Origin: Haloparvum sedimenti
Lineage (GTDB): Archaea; Halobacteriota; Halobacteria; Halobacteriales; Haloferacaceae
NCBI RefSeq assembly: GCF_001462205.1
Contig: NZ_LKIR01000068.1
Location: 36,229 to 71,035 of the forward strand
Direction of reading: 5' to 3'
DNA length: 34,807 bases
Positions 15,964 to 22,502 of the stretch are shown piece after piece (positions within the stretch are counted from its first letter, which is position 1; each line of letters starts with the position of its first letter). The position numbers were made by a program, and so were the translations under genes. Under the pieces are notes generated by a model. The model did not search any database and was not told the DNA's origin. It worked only from the letters and a program-made list of their open reading frames with translations.

Positions 15964-17596
15964 CGCTCGCCTCCTGGTCGCCGCGGGCCTTCCCGCTGCC
16001 GACGGCGTCATCCGTCTCTCCGGCCGCGTCCACGCGCAGGTCCGCCGCCGCGAGCGCCTCGTCGATGGCGGTCACGAGCGCGCGCCCCTTCGCCAGCGTC
16101 TCCTCGTACTCCGCGTCGGGGTCGGAGTCGTGGACGATGCCGGCGCCAACGCGCAGGTGGTACTCGTCGGCGTGTCTGACCAGCGTCCTGATGATTATGT
16201 TCAGCGTCGCGCGCCCGTCGAGCCCGAATATGCCCATCGATCCGGTGTAGGGCCCTCGGCGCGTCGGCTCCAACTCGTCGATTATCTCCATGGTCCTGGG
16301 CTTGGGCGCGCCGGTAATGGTGCCGCCGGGGAAGCAGGCGGCGACTGCGTCCGCGAGCGTGGCGTCCGGGCGAGCGCGTCCCTCCACCAGCGAGACGAGG
16401 TGCATCACCTCGCTGTAGCGGTCGACGCGGCGATACTCGGTCACGTCGACGCTGCCGAACTCGCAGACCTTTCCGAGGTCGTTTCGTTCGAGGTCCACGA
16501 GCATGGCGTGTTCGGCGCGCTCCTTCTCGTCGCCGGTCAGTTCGGCCTCCAGCGCCGCGTCCGCTTCCGAAGTCCCGCCGCGGGGTCGCGTGCCCGCGAT
16601 GGGCTCCGTCGCGAGTCGGTCTCCCTCGCGGTCGAGCAGGAGTTCGGGGCTGGCGCTCACGAGGTCGACGCCGCTGTCGGCGGCGCCACGGCCGTCGTTT
16701 TCTCCCGCTCTCGGCCGCGCGAACTCCAGTAGGCCCGAGTAGGGCGCGGGGTTCACCTCCCGGAGCGCGTCGTACGCGTCGACCGGGTGGACCGCCGCGG
16801 GGGCGACGAGGCGCTGGGAGACGTTCGCCTGGAACGTGTCCCCCTCGCGGACGTGCGCTTTCACGCGGCGAACCGCGTCCGCGTACGGTTCTCGGCCCGA
16901 CTCGCTCCGAAAGGTCGCGTTCTCCGCGTCCGGTTCCGGTGCCGGGCCGGCCTCCGGGCCGCCCGTCTCGATCCGGTCCACGAGGTCGACCGCCCGCGCG
17001 ACCGCCTCGTCGTAGACGCCGTCGCAATCCGTCGCTCCACCCGAGACGCGCGGACAGACGGTGATCCGGAGCGTCACCGGGCCCCCCTCGGGGGTCGGGC
17101 ACTCCCACGCGGCCAGCCGGTCGAACATCGCGGCGTCGAGGCGGGGGAGTCCGCGGTCGTCGACGGTACCGTCCTCGGGAAACGTCTCCAGTTCGCGGGC
17201 GGCGTCGTAGGAGAGCCAGCCGAGGACGCCACAGGGGAACGGCACCTCGCAGTCGCCGCGAGCGAGGTCCTCGTCGGCCAGCAGTCCGTCGAGCGCCGCG
17301 AGCGTCGGAGAGTCGCGCCGGTAGTCGCCCGTCCCCGCGTCCGGGTCGGACTCGCGGACGACCGCGTCCGGGCCGACGCGGAGCCGCTCGACCGGGTCCA
17401 CGCCGAAGTAGCCCCAGCCGGTCTGGCCGCCGGTCGTCTCCAGGAACGCGCCGCCCGGCCCGTCGCGAGCCCGCCGGTAGGCGTCGAAGGGGTCCGCGAC
17501 CGTCGTCCGGACCTCGACGGGGACGCGGGCGCCGCTCGGGGCCGCCGCTGCGGTCTCGCGGAAGGCGGCCCGGTCCGTCCGGACGGTGTGGGTCAT
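15956..17596 (-). CDS. pabB: Aminodeoxychorismate synthase component I (TrpE/PabB family)
   Basis: The 546-residue chorismate-utilising enzyme shows [15 protein letters not shown] (249-263), [10 protein letters not shown] (312-321), PIAGTRPRG (332-340), [12 protein letters not shown] (367-378) and [18 protein letters not shown] (422-439). It would aminate chorismate at C4 with ammonia from the adjacent PabA. The PIAGT form has alanine where E. coli PabB has its active lysine (PIKGT), so motif alone is closer to TrpE-like and Bacillus-type PabB. The pabB-pabA-pabC order with overlaps makes p-aminobenzoate synthesis the better reading; anthranilate synthase is the alternative. It is the first gene of the operon. 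Confidence 0.88.
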   Translation of the reverse strand: MTHTVRTDRAAFRETAAAAPSGARVPVEVRTTVADPFDAYRRARDGPGGAFLETTGGQTGWGYFGVDPVERLRVGPDAVVRESDPDAGTGDYRRDSPTLAALDGLLADEDLARGDCEVPFPCGVLGWLSYDAARELETFPEDGTVDDRGLPRLDAAMFDRLAAWECPTPEGGPVTLRITVCPRVSGGATDCDGVYDEAVARAVDLVDRIETGGPEAGPAPEPDAENATFRSESGREPYADAVRRVKAHVREGDTFQANVSQRLVAPAAVHPVDAYDALREVNPAPYSGLLEFARPRAGENDGRGAADSGVDLVSASPELLLDREGDRLATEPIAGTRPRGGTSEADAALEAELTGDEKERAEHAMLVDLERNDLGKVCEFGSVDVTEYRRVDRYSEVMHLVSLVEGRARPDATLADAVAACFPGGTITGAPKPRTMEIIDELEPTRRGPYTGSMGIFGLDGRATLNIIIRTLVRHADEYHLRVGAGIVHDSDPDAEYEETLAKGRALVTAIDEALAAADLRVDAAGETDDAVGSGKARGDQEASDD

Positions 17597-17657
17597 CGTT
17601 GCAGAGGAGTCGTCACCGGCGCGTGAAACAGTTGTGGTGTCCGGCGACGACGCGGCC

Positions 17658-18134
17658 TCAGAACTCCTGGGCCCGCTCGATCCACGTCGCGGCGCGGTTC
17701 TCGCCCACGTTCGCGCCCTCGGCGACCTCGGCCGGGTCGGCGTCGGCCAGGTCGGCCACGGTCTCGATGCCGATGTTCGAGAGCCGGTCGGCGTACGCCG
17801 GGCCGATGCCCTTGATGGAGTCGACGGCGGTGCCGTCCACCTCGCCGGCGTCCTCGTCGACTTCCACGTCCTCCGATTCGGGGCCGGCCGCCTCCGCGGG
17901 CTCGGCCGCCTCGGTCGGGTCCGCGGCGGCGTCCTCCTCGTCGACGAGCGACTCGGTCGAGGCGGCCGCGTCCGTCTCCGTCGCGACCGGTTCGCCGTCG
18001 GAGCCGTCTCCGTCCGTCGAGTCGGGCTCCTCGTCGGGCTCGTGCTCGACGGTCACCTCCGTGTCGCTCCGAGCGGGCTCGTCGCCGGAGCCGCCGATTC
18101 CGAGTTTCTCCTTGAGTTTCTGCAGTAGCGCCAT
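17658..18134 (-). CDS. Acidic protein with C-terminal helix-hairpin-helix domain
   Basis: This 158-residue protein has three parts. There is a basic amphipathic N-terminus ([15 protein letters not shown]), a long disordered acidic linker rich in Glu, Asp and Ala (about residues 18-100), and a C-terminal domain, [20 protein letters not shown] onward, with two GIGP/NIGI-type hairpins. This is the helix-hairpin-helix fold found in DNA-binding proteins and also used for protein contacts. I know of no assigned function. I chose the ATG at 18134 over an upstream TTG because a TATA box lies 28 bases before it. The gene is divergent from the membrane protein at 18277. Confidence 0.8.
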   Translation of the reverse strand: MALLQKLKEKLGIGGSGDEPARSDTEVTVEHEPDEEPDSTDGDGSDGEPVATETDAAASTESLVDEEDAAADPTEAAEPAEAAGPESEDVEVDEDAGEVDGTAVDSIKGIGPAYADRLSNIGIETVADLADADPAEVAEGANVGENRAATWIERAQEF

Positions 18135-18157
18135 CGGCGACAATTAGGACAGGTGGG

Positions 18158-18166
18158 TATTTAAAA
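18158..18166 (-). promoter_or_regulatory. TATA box of the HhH gene
   Basis: Plus-strand TATTTAAAA (minus TTTTAAATA) is centred 28 bases upstream of the ATG at 18134. It is one of the strongest boxes in the window. Confidence 0.6.
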
Positions 18167-18206
18167 GCCGGCGGCGGCCGGGCCGCTCGCCCGAACGCCC
18201 CGACTT

Positions 18207-18228
18207 GGTCGCCGGACAGCCGGCGACC
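18207..18228. promoter_or_regulatory. Palindrome in a divergent promoter, candidate operator
   Basis: GGTCGCCGG (18207-18215) and CCGGCGACC (18220-18228) are perfect inverted arms around ACAG. They lie between the two divergent promoters, 17 bases before the TATA box of the gene at 18277. A dimeric regulator site or a small hairpin are both possible. Confidence 0.45.
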
Positions 18229-18244
18229 CTCCCCGGTGTCGCCC

Positions 18245-18252
18245 CTTATAAG
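18245..18252 (+). promoter_or_regulatory. TATA box of the four-helix membrane protein gene
   Basis: CTTATAAG is centred about 28 bases before the ATG at 18277, which selects that ATG over the upstream in-frame one at 18205. Confidence 0.65.
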
Positions 18253-18276
18253 GTGGTGGCGGCCGAATTCGGGTTC

Positions 18277-18735
18277 ATGTCCGTTCTCGACGCCGTGATG
18301 TGGACGGTCCATGTCGCGTTCGCCGCACTCTGGACCGGTAGCGTGCTGTTCGTGGTCGCCACCATCCTCCCGTCCGCGACCGCCGGGGAGATCGGCTCCG
18401 AGGCCTTCGGGAGCATCGTCGACCGCCTGCGGTGGATCACCCGGATCTCCGCCGTCGCGTTCCTCGCCTCCGGCGGGCACATGGCCGGCACGCGCTACGA
18501 CGTGGGCACGCTGACGGGAACCGGCAACGGGCACCTCGTTCTGACGATGCTCGGCCTCTGGGTCGTGCTCACCGGCCTCGTGGAGGTCGCCGGGAGCAAG
18601 GTGGAGTCGGGCGTCGACGAGGGCAAGCTCCGCGAGCCCGCTCGCGACGCGAAGCCCTTCTTCCTCGCCGCGGCCGCGGTCGCGGTGCTGCTCCTGATCA
18701 CCGCGGGGCTGCTGGCCAGCAACGCGCTGGCCTGA
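18277..18735 (+). CDS. Four-helix integral membrane protein, CopD/DUF-like
   Basis: The 152-residue protein has four hydrophobic segments: VMWTVHVAFAALWTGSVLFV (8-27), ISAVAFLASGG with a following His-Met, HLVLTMLGLWVVLTGLVEVA, and FFLAAAAVAVLLLITAGLLA. The HVAFAALWTGS pattern and the HM after helix 2 recall the CopD-like/DUF2269 group of small membrane proteins, some of which bind haem or copper. That placement is tentative. There is no signal peptide beyond the first helix. The gene is monocistronic, with its own TATA box and a divergent neighbour encoding an HhH protein. Confidence 0.8.
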   Translation: MSVLDAVMWTVHVAFAALWTGSVLFVVATILPSATAGEIGSEAFGSIVDRLRWITRISAVAFLASGGHMAGTRYDVGTLTGTGNGHLVLTMLGLWVVLTGLVEVAGSKVESGVDEGKLREPARDAKPFFLAAAAVAVLLLITAGLLASNALA

Positions 18736-18779
18736 GAGAGACGGGTCGAACGTCTCGGCCGGCTCTCGCTCATACGCTG

Positions 18780-19345
18780 CCGTGCTCATTTCTGGTCCTG
18801 CTGCTTGGAACAGCACCACCCAGAAAGCCCCGGCCGGCTCTCCGCACGACGTTTCTGCGACTACTGTTGATCCTGCTGATCGGGACGGCACCACCCAGAA
18901 AGCCCCGGCCGGCTCGACCGGCCGTCGTGAGACGGTCCGGGCTGCCTGCGGTAGCGGGCTGCCGGGCTGCGACTCACGGGCTCCCGCTCGTTCCTCGTGG
19001 GAACGCGGCACGCTCTGCGCGCTCGCGCCTCTCCACACAGCCCGTCGCGAGTGCTTGTCTGGCGAGACGGTCCGGGCTGCCTGCAGTGGCGGGCTGCCGG
19101 GCTGCGACTCGCTGACTCTCGCTCGGCAGGCTCGCGAGAGCGGCGCCGGGGCCGGATCGAGCCGGCTGCCCCTTTCAGTCCCACCCCGCACAGCACCGCT
19201 CCGCAGCCTCACGCCTCCCCAACCTCGGTCGCGGGCCGGCCGCGAAACCGCAACGCTGCGCGAGAGACAAGCTCTCGCTGGCCTCCGGCGTGCGGTAGCG
19301 CGCCGGAGACACCGCAGCGCGGCCGGCCCGCGGCCTCCCTCGCGC
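18780..19345 (+). repeat. Dispersed structured repeat, copy D (long form)
   Basis: This is the longest copy, in the 771-base convergent gap before the MATE gene. It has two 5' modules. Helix 1 pairs GAAAG-CCC-CGGCCGGCTCGA (18898-18917) with TCGAGCCGGCTG-CCC-CTTTC (19157-19176), with one G-T wobble. The apical part contains a 47-base direct duplication (18929-18975 and 19064-19110). Each half holds a GCCTGC/GCGGGC hairpin with loop GGTA or AGTG. Helix 2 is 18 bp (19227-19244 with 19318-19335). Three pairs differ from copies B and C on both strands, and one is a wobble. Inside it are two hairpins, 19260-19278 and 19283-19308. The 15-bp tandem array follows directly. Confidence 0.87.
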
Positions 19346-19465
19346 GCGCCGACCGCATCAGCGCCGACCGCATCAGCGCCGACCGCATCAGCGCCGACCG
19401 CATCAGCGCCGACCGCATCAGCGCCGACCGCATCAGCGCCGACCGCATCAGCGCCGACCACATCA
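19346..19465 (+). repeat. 15-bp tandem repeat, eight units
   Basis: GCGCCGACCGCATCA is repeated eight times head to tail. Seven units are perfect and the last has one G-to-A change. It is attached to the 3' end of repeat copy D. The first unit grows out of the CGCGCGCCGACC that also ends copies B and C, so the array probably arose by local expansion of the element's end. There are no spacers, so it is not CRISPR. Translation in any frame gives only five-residue repeats such as VGADA. Confidence 0.95.
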
Positions 19466-19506
19466 GCACCACGATCACCCCGTAGCCGTTCCGTGAGAGT
19501 TCGTCC

Positions 19507-20934
19507 TCACTCGTCGGCGGTCGGTCCGCCACCGGCTTCGATCGCCGTCTCGTCGACGTACTTCTCCGACCACGTGCCGCGGCTGTACCACGCCAGCGCG
19601 AGCAGGCAGCCGACCACGTCGCCGAGGACGACCGCGAGCCAGATCCCGTCCTCCGCCCAGCCGAGCGTGAACGCGAGCAGGTAGGTCGCGGGGACGCGAA
19701 CGACCCACAGCGTCGCCACCGAGAACAGCATCGCGGTCTTGGTGTTGCCGGCGCCGCGGAACGTCCCCAACAGGATCTGCAGGACGCCCATGGGGACGAA
19801 CATGAACGCCGCGATCTGCAGGTACTCGACGCTGTACGCCAGCGCGTCGGCGGTCCCCCCGGCGGTCAGGAAGACGCCGGCGATCGGCGAAGGGACGAGG
19901 AAGACGACGGCGGTGAGCAGCGCCATCACCCCCGCGGTGACGCCCATCGCCAGCCGGGATCCGCGCTCGGCGCGGTCGGGACGCTCGGCGCCAAGGTTCT
20001 TCCCGACGACGGTGTCAACCGCCTGCGAGAGCCCCAGCGCGGGCAGAAACACGAGCGAGACGATCCGATTGCCGAGGCCGTAGGCGGCCACGACCGGCGG
20101 CGAGAACGTCACCACGATCGCGGTGAGGGCGATGAACGCCAGCGAGGAGGCGGACTGCTCGACCGCGCTCGGGACCCCGAGACGGACGATGTCGCCGACG
20201 TCGGAGCGGTTCAGGGTCAGGTCCTCCCGCCGGATGTCCGGGCCGGCGCCGGTGCCGAACAGGACGTATAAGCCGAGGACCGTGGCCACGAACCGCGAGA
20301 AGACCGTCGCGAGCGCGGCCCCCTGGACGTCCAGCGCGGGGAACGGCCCGATCCCGAAGATCAGCAGCGGGTCGAGCGCGACGTTGACGGCGACGGAGAC
20401 GACCATCACCCGCATCGGCGTGCGCGTGTCGCCGTAGCCGCGCATCAGCGAGACGAACACGAAGAAGCCGAACAGGAACGGCGTTCCGAGGAAGAACACC
20501 CGCATGTACGCCGACGCCAGCGGCACGATCCGCTCCTGCGTGGCCGCGTCGGCCGGTAGCAGCGCGAGCATCGGGTCCGTGACGACGTAGCCGACGGCGC
20601 CGACCGCGACCGCGACGAGCGTGACGAAGACGAGCGTCTGCCCCGCGATGCGGTCGGCGTCGCGGTCGGCGCCGGCGCCGCTGTACTGCGCGATCAGGAT
20701 CGCGCCCGCGGCGGTGAAGCCGCCGCCGATGGAGATCAGGAAGAAAACGATGGGAAACGCGAGGCTGAGCGCGGCGACCGCGTCCGCGGAGTAGGCGCCC
20801 AGAAACGCCGTGTCCGCGACGTTGTACGCCACCTGCAACAGCTGGATGACGACCATCGGCCACGCGAGCGCGATCATCGGTCCGAGGAGGTCGCCCTCGG
20901 TCAGCCGGCTCGCAACGTCGGGTTCGGAGGGCAC
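19507..20934 (-). CDS. MATE family multidrug/cation exporter
   Basis: This 475-residue polytopic membrane protein has about twelve hydrophobic helices in two similar halves. Landmarks are LAWPMVVIQLLQVAYNVADTAF at the start, VSLMRGYGDTRTPMRVM in the middle, and LLGTFRGAGNTKTAMLFSV in the second half. The paired RG-G(D/N)T(R/K)T loops are characteristic of MATE proteins. MATE transporters export organic cations or drugs using a sodium or proton gradient; in a haloarchaeon sodium is likely but unproven. The start is GTG at 20934, with a TATA-like box at 20958-20965. The gene faces away from mtnP. Confidence 0.93.
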   Translation of the reverse strand: MPSEPDVASRLTEGDLLGPMIALAWPMVVIQLLQVAYNVADTAFLGAYSADAVAALSLAFPIVFFLISIGGGFTAAGAILIAQYSGAGADRDADRIAGQTLVFVTLVAVAVGAVGYVVTDPMLALLPADAATQERIVPLASAYMRVFFLGTPFLFGFFVFVSLMRGYGDTRTPMRVMVVSVAVNVALDPLLIFGIGPFPALDVQGAALATVFSRFVATVLGLYVLFGTGAGPDIRREDLTLNRSDVGDIVRLGVPSAVEQSASSLAFIALTAIVVTFSPPVVAAYGLGNRIVSLVFLPALGLSQAVDTVVGKNLGAERPDRAERGSRLAMGVTAGVMALLTAVVFLVPSPIAGVFLTAGGTADALAYSVEYLQIAAFMFVPMGVLQILLGTFRGAGNTKTAMLFSVATLWVVRVPATYLLAFTLGWAEDGIWLAVVLGDVVGCLLALAWYSRGTWSEKYVDETAIEAGGGPTADE

Positions 20935-20957
20935 TACGGACCGTCAGCACCCCGGGG

Positions 20958-20965
20958 CTTATGAA
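20958..20965 (-). promoter_or_regulatory. TATA-like box of the MATE gene
   Basis: Minus-strand TTCATAAG is centred 27 bases upstream of the GTG at 20934 and supports that unusual start. Confidence 0.5.
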
Positions 20966-21045
20966 CTGCCGTGAAACCTGTTGACGCTTGCCGATGCCTG
21001 CTCTCCGGCTCCCAGCGGGCGGAGGCCGGCCGTCCCGGTTCAGTC

Positions 21046-21053
21046 CTTATAAG
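21046..21053 (+). promoter_or_regulatory. TATA box of mtnP
   Basis: CTTATAAG is centred about 28 bases before the ATG at 21078. Confidence 0.65.
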
Positions 21054-21077
21054 TGCGGAGCGACCGCAGGTCGGGGT

Positions 21078-21947
21078 ATGAGCAAGATCGGCTTCATCGG
21101 CGGGAGCGGGATCTACGAGGCGCTCCCGCTGAACGACGTGCGCGAGGAGGAGTACGACACGCCCTACGGCGAGCCTTCCGACGCGGTGACGGTCGGCGAG
21201 TTCGCGGACACGGGCAAGGAGGTCGCGTTCCTCCCGCGGCACGGCTCGAACCACGGCGCCTCGCCCACGGACCTGCCGTACCGCGCCAACATGTACGCGC
21301 TGAAGCAGGCGGGCGTGACGCACGTCTTCGCCTCCAACGCGGTCGGCAGCCTGAAGGAGGAGCTGGAGCCGGGCACGCTCGTCGTCCCCGACCAGATCTA
21401 CGACCGGACGAAGCACCGCGAACTCTCCTTCTACGGCGACGGCGTCGTCGTCCACCAGCCCTTCGCGGACCCGTACAGTCCGGAACTCGTCGACCACCTC
21501 ACCGACGCCGCGGAGGCCACGACCGACGACGACACGAAGGTCGTGAAGGGCGGCACCTACGTCTGCATCGAGGGACCGCAGTACTCCACGCGCGCGGAGT
21601 CGGAGTTCTACAGGGCACAGGGGTGGGACGTGGTCGGGATGACCGCCATCCCGGAGGCCAAGCTCGCCCGCGAGGCGGAGATGGCCTACGCGACCATCGC
21701 GGGCGTCACCGACTACGACGTCTGGAAGGCGGACAGCGAGGTGACCTTGGAGGAGGTTCTGGAGAACGCCGAGGAGAATCAGGCCGCGATCAAGGCCGCG
21801 GTCGAGGAGGCCGTCCGCACGCTCCCGGACGACCACGAGTGTGAGGCCCACACGTCGCTCGAAGGGACGATAAACACCCCGAGCGAGGCGATCCCGGCCG
21901 AGACCCGCGAGCGCGTCGACCCCCTGCTGGGCGAGTACCTGGACTGA
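21078..21947 (+). CDS. mtnP: S-methyl-5'-thioadenosine phosphorylase
   Basis: The 289-residue purine nucleoside phosphorylase-fold enzyme starts with IGFIGGSGIYEAL and has FLPRHGSNH, the active-site CIEGPQYSTRAESE, and VGMTAIPEAKLAREAEMAYA followed by TDYDVW. It phosphorolyses methylthioadenosine to adenine and methylthioribose-1-phosphate, salvaging the by-product of polyamine and related S-adenosylmethionine reactions. A broader purine substrate range is possible, since archaeal members often also take inosine or guanosine. The PEAKLAREA stretch is the MTAP-type form. The gene is monocistronic with its own TATA box and a T-rich 3' hairpin. Confidence 0.93.
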   Translation: MSKIGFIGGSGIYEALPLNDVREEEYDTPYGEPSDAVTVGEFADTGKEVAFLPRHGSNHGASPTDLPYRANMYALKQAGVTHVFASNAVGSLKEELEPGTLVVPDQIYDRTKHRELSFYGDGVVVHQPFADPYSPELVDHLTDAAEATTDDDTKVVKGGTYVCIEGPQYSTRAESEFYRAQGWDVVGMTAIPEAKLAREAEMAYATIAGVTDYDVWKADSEVTLEEVLENAEENQAAIKAAVEEAVRTLPDDHECEAHTSLEGTINTPSEAIPAETRERVDPLLGEYLD

Positions 21948-21980
21948 CCGCGACGGACGCGCTCCGGGACGCTCCGGCGG

Positions 21981-21992
21981 GCGATTTTTCGC
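21981..21992 (+). terminator. T-rich terminator after mtnP
   Basis: GCGATTTTTCGC, 34 bases past the stop at 21947, joins a T-run to short complementary ends. Confidence 0.45.
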
Positions 21993-22029
21993 TACTGTGT
22001 TAAGGAGTCACACGTTTGTCTGACACACA

Positions 22030-22035
22030 TTTATA
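22030..22035 (+). promoter_or_regulatory. TATA box of the smc operon
   Basis: TTTATA is centred 27 bases before the ATG at 22059. It is a consensus haloarchaeal box and supports that ATG over one 15 bases upstream. Confidence 0.65.
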
Positions 22036-22058
22036 CCGCTCCCGTGACCACTGCGCCC

Positions 22059-22475
22059 ATGAGCAATCGGGTCGAGGAACTCGAGGGGCAGGTCGCCGAG
22101 CTGCAGGCCGCAGTCAACGGGCTGACGGAGGAGCTCGTGGAGATGAAAGAGCGCGTCCGGCAGCTCGAGGACGCGTCCGAGGCCCGCGAGGCTCGCGAGG
22201 CCGCCGCGTCGACTGCGCCGGCCGAGCCGGCCGCGGCGGAGACGGACCAGCCCGCGGCCGGGCCGACGGCCGCCGAGTCCGGCCCGAGCGAGCACACCAC
22301 CAAGAGCGACAAGCGCGTCGAAGTCGTCGAGTCGACGGGCGAGGCGGACGCCGACGGCGCCCACGGCGGGGCCGCGGACCCGGGCGCAGGCGACGCCGAA
22401 GGGGGTAAGGCCGCGGAGGACGCAGACGCGAGCGAAGAGGGCGAGTCCGAGGACGGCGACATCATCGTCGCGTAA
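22059..22475 (+). CDS. Small coiled-coil protein upstream of smc
   Basis: The 138-residue protein begins with a clear heptad coiled coil, NRVEELEGQVAELQAAVNGL and on to about residue 42. The rest is a disordered acidic, alanine-rich tail ending in DGDIIVA. I recognise the type as a haloarchaeal conserved protein found just before smc (probably DUF7518). It has no enzymatic motif. The gene is the first of the operon, 27 bases before smc, and a partner role in the SMC-kleisin complex is a reasonable guess. The coiled coil may mediate oligomerisation. Confidence 0.82.
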   Translation: MSNRVEELEGQVAELQAAVNGLTEELVEMKERVRQLEDASEAREAREAAASTAPAEPAAAETDQPAAGPTAAESGPSEHTTKSDKRVEVVESTGEADADGAHGGAADPGAGDAEGGKAAEDADASEEGESEDGDIIVA

Positions 22476-22502
22476 CCGGCGGGCCGCCCAGAGCCAGCCA
22501 GC

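Noticed and set aside
17593-19461. A 622-codon frame containing repeated VGADA
   Set aside because: It runs antisense through the HhH and membrane protein genes' region, repeat copy D and the 15-bp array. The peptide repeat only reflects a 15-base unit being five codons.
19346-19465. CRISPR-like array
   Set aside because: Units of 15 bp follow each other without spacers, and there are no cas genes.
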